Below, piece by piece: positions 28,469-36,386 of a stretch of 64,000 nucleotides of DNA. The position numbers and the translations under genes were made by a program. Position 1 is the first letter of the stretch. Each line of letters starts with the position of its first letter. The notes beneath the pieces were generated by a model. That model did not search any database. It saw nothing but the letters and a program-made list of their open reading frames with translations, and was not told where the DNA came from. The DNA is from Acidobacteriota bacterium. Lineage in GTDB: Bacteria > Acidobacteriota > Vicinamibacteria > Marinacidobacterales > Marinacidobacteraceae. The stretch lies in NCBI GenBank assembly GCA_022828085.1, contig JAJEIY010000030.1:1-64000 (forward strand), given 5' to 3'.

Positions 28469-29352
28469 GAGCCCGGGATGGAGGGTTGGGAGAGCAGAAT
28501 GCCCAGGAAGACGACGCAACCCAACACGGCGTTCACGTGAAAGAACGCGAGATTCACATGCTGCCGGAGCAGATGTTGCAATACGAAGAGGCCGCCGGTG
28601 AGGGTGAACAGGAGACCGGACACTGCGCCATGGAGCGACGTTGAGAACAGGATCATAAGAGCCGCGAACGCGAGGGCATGCATTCCGGCAGCGACTCTTG
28701 CAGCTTGCCGGCTTCCGATGGCCGCGGGCAGCGAGAAGACACCGGTCCTGCGGTCCGACTCTTCATCGAGGGTTGCATAGAGAATGTCGAAGCCTGCGGA
28801 CCAGAGAGCGGTAAAGGTGGACAGCATCACGATCGGAAGAAGATCTCGCCATTCGAGAGCGACCGCATAGAACCCGCACAGCGGGCCGAGGGCGAGAGTG
28901 ACGCCGAGTCCCAGGTGCGCCCACCTGGTGGTTCGTTTCAGGAGCGGGTAACCGACGAAGGCCGCCAGCGGGATCGGAGCGATCAACAGGCAGAGGGGCG
29001 AGATAGCCCAGGCCGCCGCCAGGGCGACGATGAACGCCAGGATTGCCACCACCACCGCACCCCGAAGGGAGATCCTGCCTGCCGGCAACGCGCGATTCGC
29101 AGTGCGTGGATTCTGTGCGTCGAGATGGCGATCGAGGATGCGATTCAGCCCCAGCGCGGTCGTGCGCGCCCCCGTGGCCGCGACGAGAATCAACACCGCC
29201 GTACGCGGGGTCAGTGGAGGTTCCGCCAACAATGCTCCCGCATAGATCAGCGGAACCGAGAACAGCGTATGTTCAATCTTGAGGTATTCGGCCCAGACCT
29301 TGAGCCGGTGTCCAAACGAGGTATGCACGTTACCGGACGCGTCCCAAGACAT
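28465..29352 (-). CDS. mqnP: UbiA-family prenyltransferase, probable MqnP
   Basis: The product is a 295-residue membrane protein with the UbiA motif N70-xxx-D74-xxx-D78 in LGLNRILDRHLDAQNPRTAN, and the second motif FDILYATLDEESDRRTGVFS. The 'LNRIxDRxxDAxNPRTxxR' wording is characteristic of the MqnP/UbiA group that prenylates 1,4-dihydroxy-6-naphthoate or 4-hydroxybenzoate. Coupling to ubiX and nearness of mqnE-A-C make the naphthoate enzyme most likely. Three ATG codons (29376, 29361, 29352) are close together; 29352 has GAGG three bases upstream and is taken here, with low certainty. Confidence 0.88.
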   Translation of the reverse strand: MSWDASGNVHTSFGHRLKVWAEYLKIEHTLFSVPLIYAGALLAEPPLTPRTAVLILVAATGARTTALGLNRILDRHLDAQNPRTANRALPAGRISLRGAVVVAILAFIVALAAAWAISPLCLLIAPIPLAAFVGYPLLKRTTRWAHLGLGVTLALGPLCGFYAVALEWRDLLPIVMLSTFTALWSAGFDILYATLDEESDRRTGVFSLPAAIGSRQAARVAAGMHALAFAALMILFSTSLHGAVSGLLFTLTGGLFVLQHLLRQHVNLAFFHVNAVLGCVVFLGILLSQPSIPGS

Positions 29353-29451
29353 GTGCCTCATACTCCGCGGGGACACGGAGGGATGCGGGTGGCAACATTA
29401 CCAGTCCCACATTGATCCACGTGTTTCATTCAGTTCGCGTGCATTCATTGG

Positions 29452-29481
29452 TTGACCGAAGCTGGAAAGCAGTGTTACGCT
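29452..29481 (+). promoter_or_regulatory. Good sigma-70-type promoter for the histone-like gene
   Basis: TTGACC (29452-29457) and TACGCT (29476-29481) are separated by 18 bases, the best -35/-10 pair noticed in the window. Transcription would start near 29488, giving an 80-base leader to the ATG at 29568. A TTG at 29493 in the same frame is also close to the predicted start. Confidence 0.55.
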
Positions 29482-29567
29482 GAAGTTGCGGGTTGCACAG
29501 CGGGACATCGTTTCGTTTGCTCGCTATCCCACGGACGGACTCCTCGCGAAGGGTGAAAAGAACTGTA

Positions 29568-30014
29568 ATGAAGAAGAAGGCCAGGCGGTCGGCCAAGAAG
29601 AAAACGCTCAGGAAGGTCGTTGCGCGTATGGCGCCGGGTAGTGGCGCCACCCGAAAGAAAGTCTCGCGCAAGAAAGGGGTCGCGCGCCGGACCCCCTCCC
29701 GTGCGGCTGCGTCAAGGAAGGCGACTCGCAAGAAGGCAACACGGAAGAAGGTGACGCGCAAAGCGACAGCGCGAAAAGCGACGCGCAGGAAGATGTCGCG
29801 CAAAAGGGTCACGAGGAAGGCAACCGCCAGGAAACAGGCGACCCGCAGGAAGGCTACCCGGAAGAAAGTGACGCGGAAGAAGATGTCTCGGAAGAAGGCG
29901 TCCCGCAAGAAGGCCACGCGGAAGAAGGCGGCGCGGAAGAAAGCCACCCGCTCCGCGGCCTCGCCGCCTGCGGCGCCCTCACCTCCCGCACCGGAACCGG
30001 CCGCGTCTTCCTAG
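29568..30014 (+). CDS. Histone H1-like lysine/arginine-rich DNA-binding protein
   Basis: From the ATG at 29568 the product is 148 residues. Residues 1-130 are built of degenerate five-residue units (ATRKK, VTRKK, MSRKK, AARKK), followed by a short Pro/Ala/Ser tail. The composition resembles the C-terminal tail of eukaryotic histone H1 and bacterial H1-like proteins (Hc1/Hc2, AlgP), which coat and compact DNA. There is no folded domain. The frame is open upstream to a TTG at 29493, but that segment lacks the repeat composition. The 80-base leader and strong promoter suggest abundant expression. Codon choice is strongly skewed to AAG and ACG/GCG by the repeats. Confidence 0.75.
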   Translation: MKKKARRSAKKKTLRKVVARMAPGSGATRKKVSRKKGVARRTPSRAAASRKATRKKATRKKVTRKATARKATRRKMSRKRVTRKATARKQATRRKATRKKVTRKKMSRKKASRKKATRKKAARKKATRSAASPPAAPSPPAPEPAASS

Positions 30015-30132
30015 CCGACTCCTGACCGGACGAGCCGGCGGGCCGCCCTTCCCCGCCGGGACGCCGGGGTTCGTTTCCGGGTGGAATCGCCGCCCGCGCC
30101 ACCGGTATCGGGGTCGTTTCGGGGACGGGCCC

Positions 30133-30138
30133 TATGCT
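30133..30138 (+). promoter_or_regulatory. -10-like TATGCT upstream of the substrate-binding lipoprotein
   Basis: TATGCT (followed by AAAT) lies 65 bases before the GTG at 30204 in the gap after the histone-like gene. The leader contains a strong GGAGGAG nine bases before the GTG, so this gene has an ordinary leadered message, unlike several others here. Confidence 0.4.
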
Positions 30139-30203
30139 AAATTCTCCGGCCCGCTAAACGCGTTTCCCACAACTTCCACAGCTTCGGGGAGGAGAGTTCC
30201 GCC

Positions 30204-31592
30204 GTGCGTTTCCAGTGTCCGCCATCCACCAAGGGCGCCAGCCGCCTGCGCCTCCGCATCCTCGTAGCCGGACTCTGCCTGGCTCTCACCGCCAGCGCCT
30301 GTGGCGGCCCGGACATCGGTGTCAGCGGTGAGGAGATCAAGCTGGGCAGCTTTGCTCCGCTGACGGGCCCCTATGCGGCGCTCGGCAACGTCGGGCGCTC
30401 CATGGCCGCTTACTTCGAGTGGCTCAACGATCAGGGGGGTATCCACGGCCGCATGGTCCGGTTGAGCCTCAAGGACGATCAGGGAGATCCGGAGCAGACG
30501 CCCGCCCTCGTGGAGGAGTTGCTGCGGGAGGAGCAGGTCTTCGCGATGGTGGGCGGGATGAGCAGCGCCAACACCCTCGCGGTCAGGGAGGCGGTGGGGT
30601 TGCGGCTGGTGCCCTGGGTGAACCCCGGTTCCAGCGCGCGGGAATGGACAGACCCGCTCGACGCCTACATCTTCTCCATTCTGCCCACATCCGTTACCGC
30701 AGCGCAGGTCCTGGCCCGCTATGCGATGAGCGAACTCGGGGTGAGCCGGATCGCCTCGCTGGCGGAGGACACCCCTTTCGGGATCCAGGGGCAGGAGGGC
30801 TACCGGCTGGGCGTGCGGCGCTTTTACGAGCAGGTGGCGGCCGCGCTTCCGGACGGCGTGGAAGTGCGTTACGCGCGAATCTCGAGCCGTCCCCGGCGCC
30901 CGCGGACCGATGACCCCACCAGTGAGGGTTGGCACGAGTACCCGACCGGGGGCGAAGGGGTCCTGTGGCGGGTCCAGCGGGTTGATGGCGGCCGGTGGGG
31001 CCGGCCCGAGGCTGCTCCGGAAGACGTGGGGATGCGTCGCAGCCCGAAGGAAGGAGGCGGCATGGAAGCTGCCCTCGCCGAGTTCAAGGAAAAGCAGGCG
31101 GGGGCGATTGTCATCTGGGGCGTCGCCGAGTACGGAGCCGAGGTCGTGAAGGCGATCGCCGCCGATCCGGATTGGAACCCGATCCTGCTTGGCGGGTTCG
31201 CGATGGCCGATACGGCGATGATCGATCTCGCGGGCGAGGCGTTCGAGGGAGCGATCGTGGCCTCGACCACTCCCGACCTCTCGGTCGATTCGGACTCCAC
31301 CCGCCTGGTGAGGCAGATCCTCGCCGACTACGCGCCCGAGGTGCCGTTCGGGGACTACGCCATGCTGGGAATGGCCTGGGCTCAACTGGCTCACGAGGGC
31401 ATGGAACGGGCGGGAGAGGACCTCAGGCGAATCAACCTCATTCGCGCGCTCGAGACCCTCGACAACTGGCAGGGCCTGTTGGGTCATCCCGTGACGTTCT
31501 CCGACGAGAGTCACCTCGGATTCGACGCCGTGACGCTGAAGCGCGTCGAAGACGGCGAGTTCGTCGCCATCACCGGCTGGCTCTCGGAATAG
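30204..31592 (+). CDS. Branched-chain-amino-acid-type ABC substrate-binding lipoprotein (second copy)
   Basis: The 462-residue protein has a lipoprotein signal (SRLRLRILVAGLCLALTASAC, lipid cysteine C33) and a type I periplasmic-binding fold (Peripla_BP_6) beginning EEIKLGSFAPLTGPYAALGN. It should capture a small organic ligand in the periplasm for a Liv-type importer. It faces the livKHMGF operon convergently, so it may be an alternative binding protein for the same permease. Around residues 230-290 there is an Arg/Gly/Pro-rich stretch (ISSRPRRPRTDDPTSEGWHE and onward) not usual in this family, making the protein about 50 residues longer than expected. GTG start with GGAGGAG upstream. Confidence 0.88.
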   Translation: MRFQCPPSTKGASRLRLRILVAGLCLALTASACGGPDIGVSGEEIKLGSFAPLTGPYAALGNVGRSMAAYFEWLNDQGGIHGRMVRLSLKDDQGDPEQTPALVEELLREEQVFAMVGGMSSANTLAVREAVGLRLVPWVNPGSSAREWTDPLDAYIFSILPTSVTAAQVLARYAMSELGVSRIASLAEDTPFGIQGQEGYRLGVRRFYEQVAAALPDGVEVRYARISSRPRRPRTDDPTSEGWHEYPTGGEGVLWRVQRVDGGRWGRPEAAPEDVGMRRSPKEGGGMEAALAEFKEKQAGAIVIWGVAEYGAEVVKAIAADPDWNPILLGGFAMADTAMIDLAGEAFEGAIVASTTPDLSVDSDSTRLVRQILADYAPEVPFGDYAMLGMAWAQLAHEGMERAGEDLRRINLIRALETLDNWQGLLGHPVTFSDESHLGFDAVTLKRVEDGEFVAITGWLSE

Positions 31593-31607
31593 TCCGCCGC
31601 TCCGTGC

Positions 31608-31630
31608 GCCGGTCAGCGTGGCTGACCGGC
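31608..31630. terminator. Hairpin between convergent genes
   Basis: A perfect 10-bp stem (GCCGGTCAGC 31608-31617, GCTGACCGGC 31621-31630) with a three-base loop sits in the 57-base gap between the binding-protein stop and the livF stop. There is no U-run in either direction. Position and symmetry suggest a shared bidirectional terminator. Confidence 0.5.
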
Positions 31631-31649
31631 CATGCCGAGGACTGAGGTC

Positions 31650-32393
31650 CTAGTCGCCGGTTCCCGGGGATCCGGCGCCTGCCGTTCGTCCGAGATACGC
31701 CTGGCGCACCTCGGGATCGTCGAGCAGTTCCTCTCCGCTTCCCTGGCGGACGATCCTGCCGCCTTCGAGGACGTAGGCGCGTTCCGCGATCTCGAGCGCG
31801 CGCACCACGTTCTGCTCGACGAGCAGCACCGCTACCCCGTCCCTGCGGATTTCCTGGATCGTGTCGAACACCGTGTCCACCACCCGGGGCGACAAGCCCA
31901 GCGACGGTTCATCCATGAGCAGGAGCTTCGGCGAGGCCATGAGCGCCCGGCCGATTGCGGCCATCTGACGTTCTCCGCCGGAAAGGGTGCCCGCCAGTTG
32001 TCCGGCCCGCTCGGCGAGCCGCGGCAGGAGCCTGAAGACGGCGTCCAGTCGCTCGGCCGGGGAGCCCTTTCGGCGGACGGCATAGGCGCCCAGCCGCAGA
32101 TTCTCGGCCACCGTCATTTCGGGCCAGATGCGGCTCCCTTCGGGTACGTGTGCAATGCCGGCCTCGACGACCCGCGTCGAGGAGACGCCCACGATGGAGC
32201 GTCCGTCGAACCGGATCTCACCTGACTCCGGTCTGGACAGGTCGCTGATCGCACGAAGCGTCGTCGTCTTCCCGGCGCCGTTGGCTCCGAGCAAGGCCAC
32301 GACTTCCCGCCGATCGACCTCGAAGGTGACGCCACGGAGCGCGGGCACTCCGCCGCGGCGAACCTTCAGATCGCGGACCTCGAGGAGACTCAT
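31650..32393 (-). CDS. livF: Branched-chain amino-acid-type ABC transporter ATPase LivF
   Basis: The 247-residue ABC ATPase has Walker A LLGANGAGKTTTLRAIS, the LivF-type segment IAHVPEGSRIWPEMTVAENL, signature LSGGERQMAAIGRALM, Walker B LLLMDEPSLGL and the switch histidine replaced by the LivF-typical VLLVEQNVVRAL (E-Q). It energises import in the cytoplasm together with LivG. It is the last gene of livKHMGF, 13 bases after livG. Short family length and PEGR motif distinguish it from LivG. Confidence 0.93.
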   Translation of the reverse strand: MSLLEVRDLKVRRGGVPALRGVTFEVDRREVVALLGANGAGKTTTLRAISDLSRPESGEIRFDGRSIVGVSSTRVVEAGIAHVPEGSRIWPEMTVAENLRLGAYAVRRKGSPAERLDAVFRLLPRLAERAGQLAGTLSGGERQMAAIGRALMASPKLLLMDEPSLGLSPRVVDTVFDTIQEIRRDGVAVLLVEQNVVRALEIAERAYVLEGGRIVRQGSGEELLDDPEVRQAYLGRTAGAGSPGTGD

Positions 32394-32406
32394 GGGGGCA
32401 GCTCCC

Positions 32407-33153
32407 TCACGATCCGGCCGACCTGCCCAGATACGCCTCGATCACCGCGGGATCCCGGGTCACCTCGTCGGGGGTGCCGATGGCGATCGTGGCGCCATGG
32501 TCGAGCACATGGACCCGGTGCGAGATGTCCATGACCGCCTCCATGACGTGTTCGACATAGATGATGCCGATTCCAGCCGCGTGAACCTCCCTGAGGATCC
32601 CGACCGTTTCACGCACTTCCGTGGGATTGAGCCCGGCGGCGACCTCATCCACGAGCAGGACCCTGGGGCGCGTGGCGAGAGCGCGAGCGAGGTCCAGCCG
32701 CTTTCGTTCGGCCAGATTCAGCGAGTGCACGGGCGCGCTGCGGCGGGGCTCGAGCCGGGTCAGCGCGATGCACCCGTCGGCCGTCTCGGAAGCGGAGGTC
32801 CCGGCAACCCGCCGGCCGAACTGGGCGCCCACCAGGACGCTTTCGGACACTGTCAGGGCCAGGAACGGGCGCGGAACCTGAAAGGTGCGGGCGAGCCCCA
32901 GCCGGCAGATCCGGTGGGAGGGAAGACGCTGGATTTCCCGCCCCTCCAGGAGGATCTCCCCGGAATCGGGAGCGAACTGGCCGCTGAGGAGGTTGAAGAG
33001 CGTTGTCTTGCCGGCGCCGTTCGGGCCGATGAGACCGAGAATCTCCCCATCCCAAAGCGTCAGGTCGAGGCGGTGCACCGCCGTGAGGCCGCCGAAGCGC
33101 TTGACCACCCCGCGCGCTTCGACCAGGGCCGATACCGCCGCTGGACCGCTCAT
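32407..33153 (-). CDS. livG: Branched-chain amino-acid-type ABC transporter ATPase LivG
   Basis: The 248-residue ATPase has Walker A LIGPNGAGKTTLFNLLSG, the LivG-type segment RLGLARTFQVPRPFLALTV, a shortened signature region (LNLAERKRLDLARALATRP, where LSYGxQRRLE is usual), Walker B VLLVDEVAAGL and the C-terminal VLDHGATIAIGTPDEVTRDPAVIEAYLG. The signature is less canonical than in LivF (NLAERK instead of SGGxxx), which is tolerated in this subfamily. The ATG overlaps the livM stop by four bases. Confidence 0.92.
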   Translation of the reverse strand: MSGPAAVSALVEARGVVKRFGGLTAVHRLDLTLWDGEILGLIGPNGAGKTTLFNLLSGQFAPDSGEILLEGREIQRLPSHRICRLGLARTFQVPRPFLALTVSESVLVGAQFGRRVAGTSASETADGCIALTRLEPRRSAPVHSLNLAERKRLDLARALATRPRVLLVDEVAAGLNPTEVRETVGILREVHAAGIGIIYVEHVMEAVMDISHRVHVLDHGATIAIGTPDEVTRDPAVIEAYLGRSAGS

Positions 33154-34091
33154 CCGAACCTCCTTCGGATCAGCCTCACGAACTGGGCGACGCGCGGCGC
33201 CGCCCCCCGCGGCTCCAGGAGGATGATGAAGATGAGCAGCGCCCCGAAGGCCGCGAGGTGGATGTCCGCGAGACTGGCGAGCACGAACTGTTCGAGAAAG
33301 AGGTAGATCCCGGCGCCCAGAACCGGCCCCATCACGGTGCCGATCCCTCCCACCAGCACCATCAGCACGAGGCTGATCGAAAGGTCGAAACCGAACACCT
33401 TCTCCGGGACGATGTAGAGCGTGAACACCGCGTAGTAGCTGCCGGCGAGCCCGGTCAGGGCGGCGGTGATGGCGAAGACCGTGACCTGTTGCCGGGCGAC
33501 GTTGACGCCGGAAGCGGCGGCGGCCTGCGCGTCCTCACGGAGCGCGATCAGCCCGAGACCGAGACGCGAACGCCTCACCGCGGCGCTGACGAGTACCGAT
33601 GCCACCGCGAGGACGGCGCCGAGTGCGTAGAGCAGTACGGGCCCCAGGTCCTGCTCGAGCGGCAGCGTGAGGCCCGACGCGCCGCCGGCCGCCTCGATGT
33701 GGTTCGCGACGATCCGCGTCGCTTCCGCCACCCCGATCGTGGCGATGGCGAAATAGGGCCCCCGGAGCCGGAGGCAGGGCCATCCCCAGATCACGCCGTA
33801 GAGGGCCGCGAGAACCGCGGCCGCCGGCATCGTGAGAACGGGATGAAAGCCGGCCAGCCACAGCATGGACGTGGCGTAGGCCCCCACCCCGAAGAGCGAT
33901 GCGTTGCCGAACGAGATCTGGCCGGCGAAGCCTCCCACCAGGTTCCAGGCGCTGGCCAGCAGGACGTTCAGGAACAGGAGCTGGGCGAGCCGCGAGGAGT
34001 AGGGATTGGCGAGCAGCAGGGGAGCGAGCAGCGCCAGTCCGCCGAGCGCCCCTAACCCGAGGAGGGCCTGGCGCCGGGCGAAAGACGACAC
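33150..34091 (-). CDS. livM: Branched-chain amino-acid-type ABC transporter permease LivM
   Basis: The 313-residue inner-membrane permease has about nine hydrophobic segments and the family motifs NLVGGFAGQISFGNASLFGVGA and GRGPYFAIATIGVAEA-like LRLRGPYFAIATIGVAEATR. The cytoplasmic coupling loop is LIALREDAQAAAASGVNVARQQ, and a VGGIGTVMGPVLGAG segment follows. Together with LivH it forms the translocation pore. The start is a GTG at 34091, five bases after the livH stop. No fused ATPase domain. Confidence 0.92.
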   Translation of the reverse strand: MSSFARRQALLGLGALGGLALLAPLLLANPYSSRLAQLLFLNVLLASAWNLVGGFAGQISFGNASLFGVGAYATSMLWLAGFHPVLTMPAAAVLAALYGVIWGWPCLRLRGPYFAIATIGVAEATRIVANHIEAAGGASGLTLPLEQDLGPVLLYALGAVLAVASVLVSAAVRRSRLGLGLIALREDAQAAAASGVNVARQQVTVFAITAALTGLAGSYYAVFTLYIVPEKVFGFDLSISLVLMVLVGGIGTVMGPVLGAGIYLFLEQFVLASLADIHLAAFGALLIFIILLEPRGAAPRVAQFVRLIRRRFG

Positions 34092-34096
34092 CGCGG

Positions 34097-34948
34097 TCAG
34101 TCCGAATCAGCCCGTCGCATCACGAGCGCCGCGGTCAGGACCAGGAAGCTCACGACGTCCCGATAGCCGGTGTGGACGTAGAAGGCGGTCAGGTCTTCGG
34201 CGATGCCGAGCCCGATCCCGGCGACGAGGATTCCGCCGATATTGGTGAGTCCCCCCAGGACGACAACGCAGAAGCTCTTGAGGAGGAACCGGGCGCCGAA
34301 CTCGGGAGTGACCGAGTAGAACAGCGACATCAGGCTTCCCGCGGACATGGCCAGGGCGGAACCGATTCCGAAGGCGACCGCCCACACCCGGTTCACCGGT
34401 ACGCCGGAAAGGGCTGCCGCTTCGCGGTCCTGAGCTACGGCGCGCAGCGCGAGACCCGACCAGGTCCGCTTCAACATGAGGGCCAGCACCACGAACCCGA
34501 GCAGCGAGAAGGCGGACACGATCAGCCGCGGAATGCTCAGCGTCAGGGGTCCGACCGCCAGGGACTCGAGCGAGTAGGAAGTCAGGAGCGACCGGTCGGC
34601 GCCGCCGAAAATCAGATACAGCGCGTTCCGGACGATCAGCCACACCCCGAACAGCAGGAGCAGGGTGGTGACCGGCGGGCTGTCCCGGAGGCGAAACACC
34701 AGGGTCCGTTCCACGGTGGCCCCCAGCGCGAAGCCCAGGGGGACGGTGATCAGGATGGACACGAGCGGGTCCATTCCGAACGTCGTGTTGAGCCACCAGG
34801 TCACGTACACGCCGAGGGTCAGGAAGGCCCCGTGCGCGAGGTTGACGACCCGCAGGACGCCGTAGATCAGGCCGAGCCCGTACGCCATGTAGGCGTAGAC
34901 CGTGCCCACCAGGATCCCGGACGCCAGGACGGAGAGGAGGTCAACCAC
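34097..34948 (-). CDS. livH: Branched-chain amino-acid-type ABC transporter permease LivH
   Basis: The 283-residue permease begins LLSVLASGILVGTVYAYMAYGLGLIYGVLRVVNLAHGAFLTLG, the LivH signature region, and contains ALRAVAQDREAAALSGVPVN as the coupling loop and GGLTNIGGILVAGIGLGIAE near the C-terminus. It pairs with LivM. The GTG at 34948 opens the frame, 70 bases after livK. The closing residues RRADSD are charged and cytoplasmic. Confidence 0.92.
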   Translation of the reverse strand: MVDLLSVLASGILVGTVYAYMAYGLGLIYGVLRVVNLAHGAFLTLGVYVTWWLNTTFGMDPLVSILITVPLGFALGATVERTLVFRLRDSPPVTTLLLLFGVWLIVRNALYLIFGGADRSLLTSYSLESLAVGPLTLSIPRLIVSAFSLLGFVVLALMLKRTWSGLALRAVAQDREAAALSGVPVNRVWAVAFGIGSALAMSAGSLMSLFYSVTPEFGARFLLKSFCVVVLGGLTNIGGILVAGIGLGIAEDLTAFYVHTGYRDVVSFLVLTAALVMRRADSD

Positions 34949-35018
34949 AGTGCGGGTTCGTCAGTCGGCGTCCCTCGTGCCATCGACGCCCCGCTCCGAC
35001 CGGCGCCGGGTGGCCGTC

Positions 35019-36248
35019 TCAGCTTCCCAGGTAGGCGGGTCCCTCCGCCGCATCCGGCGGGAACACGATGCGGACGCCTCCCTCCGGCTGGTTCTGAACG
35101 ATGACGCAGCGGTTCTCGATCTGCAGGCGGCTCTCCTCCGGGAAATAGAGCCGGCCCCCGGGAAGCAGGGAGTCGTCCAACTCGAGGTTCTTCAGGGCGT
35201 CCCGGATCGTCTCCGGCGCCGTGGAGCCCGCGTTTCCGATGGCGGTGATCAGCGCCCTTGCCGCTTCGTAAGCGACCGCCGGGTAGTACTCGGTTACCGG
35301 TCCGCCGAACTGCGCCTCGTACCGTTCGACGAAGTGCCGCGACCGCTCGTAGGGCAGCGCCCGGGTCCACCACTGTGCCGAGACCAGGTGGGAAACCGCC
35401 TCGCCAAGGCCCTCGCGAACCGAGCGCTCGGGGCCGCGCGCCCCGTAGCTCACCGCGATGTGCCCGAGCCCCTGTTCCACATAGGCGCGGTGTTGCAGCA
35501 GGAAGTCGGGTTCGTGGGCGTCCGACAGAAACACGTCGGCTTCGACCGAACGCACTTTCACGATCAGCGAGGTGTGGTCGCTCGAGAGGTGTTCGAAGGA
35601 TTCGTCGAGGACGAGTTCGAACCGGTCCGTCTGCCCTTCGATGACGTCGTGAACGCCGGTCCGGTATTCCCGGCCGTGGTCCGTGTTCTGCCACACCATC
35701 GCGACCCGAAGCGGCTTGGGAAGCCGATCCTGGTCCTGTTCCCACATCAGCCACTCGAGCGTCGTGCTCGCGAGCGACTCCACGGGGCTGAGCGCCCCGA
35801 AGACCCACTGGTTGCCTTCGCGAAAGATCGATTTCGACGCTCCCCCGGCATTCATGAAGGGAATTCCGCGGCGCATCGGCACGATCACCTGGGCCTGGAC
35901 CAGCGGGGTGGAATACCCCGACAGGAGAGCGACGGCGCCGTCGACGGCGATCAGCCGCTCCAGGAGGCTCGGGGAGATGGAGGCGTCGCTCTTGTCGTCG
36001 TAGACGCGCAATTCGATCGGGCGCCGAACCCCGTCGATCTCCACGCCGCCCGCCGCGTTCGCCTCCTCGACGGCGAGTTGGTATCCGTCCCGGAAGAACC
36101 CGCCGACGTTGGCGTGTTTGCCGCTCAGCGGGAGCGCGGCCCCGATTCGGATCGTGTCGTCACCGCCGCCCGAGCAGGCCTGAAACAGGCCCACGCCGAG
36201 CAGAAGTCCGAGAACGGGAAACCATCGAGGACGCGAGTCAGGAGTCAT
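35019..36248 (-). CDS. livK: ABC transporter substrate-binding lipoprotein LivK-like
   Basis: The 409-residue lipoprotein has a signal ending LLLGVGLFQACSGGGDD (lipid cysteine near 25) and a Peripla_BP_6 fold starting IRIGAALPLSGKHANVGGFF. The central WQNTDHGREYRTGVHDVIEG and YYPAVAYEAARALITAIGNA match the family. It should deliver a branched-chain amino acid, amide or similar ligand to LivHM; the exact ligand cannot be read. It heads the five-gene minus-strand operon. The ATG at 36248 opens the lipoprotein signal. Confidence 0.9.
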   Translation of the reverse strand: MTPDSRPRWFPVLGLLLGVGLFQACSGGGDDTIRIGAALPLSGKHANVGGFFRDGYQLAVEEANAAGGVEIDGVRRPIELRVYDDKSDASISPSLLERLIAVDGAVALLSGYSTPLVQAQVIVPMRRGIPFMNAGGASKSIFREGNQWVFGALSPVESLASTTLEWLMWEQDQDRLPKPLRVAMVWQNTDHGREYRTGVHDVIEGQTDRFELVLDESFEHLSSDHTSLIVKVRSVEADVFLSDAHEPDFLLQHRAYVEQGLGHIAVSYGARGPERSVREGLGEAVSHLVSAQWWTRALPYERSRHFVERYEAQFGGPVTEYYPAVAYEAARALITAIGNAGSTAPETIRDALKNLELDDSLLPGGRLYFPEESRLQIENRCVIVQNQPEGGVRIVFPPDAAEGPAYLGS

Positions 36249-36370
36249 GGCGGGAGCCGGGCGAGGGAACCGGAAATCCTACCAAGACCGGCCTCGTCCG
36301 GCGCACCGATTTACCCCCTCCGGCCCGCCGTCGCTGACCCGCGGGACCGTCGACCGCCCCAACCCGACTC

Positions 36371-36376
36371 TACAAT
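36371..36376 (+). promoter_or_regulatory. -10-like TACAAT ten bases before ATG 36387
   Basis: TACAAT is followed by ten bases and then ATG 36387. No Shine-Dalgarno lies in the spacer and no clear -35 upstream. This is a further candidate leaderless start in the divergent gap between livK and the SerK/ParB-like gene. Confidence 0.45.
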
Positions 36377-36386
36377 CGCGGCCCTC

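Noticed and set aside
29426..29947. A minus-strand frame rich in Phe/Arg/Ala opposite the histone-like gene
   Set aside because: Its 'FFRVAFLR' repetition is simply the reverse complement of AAG-rich lysine/arginine repeats and is not a plausible protein.
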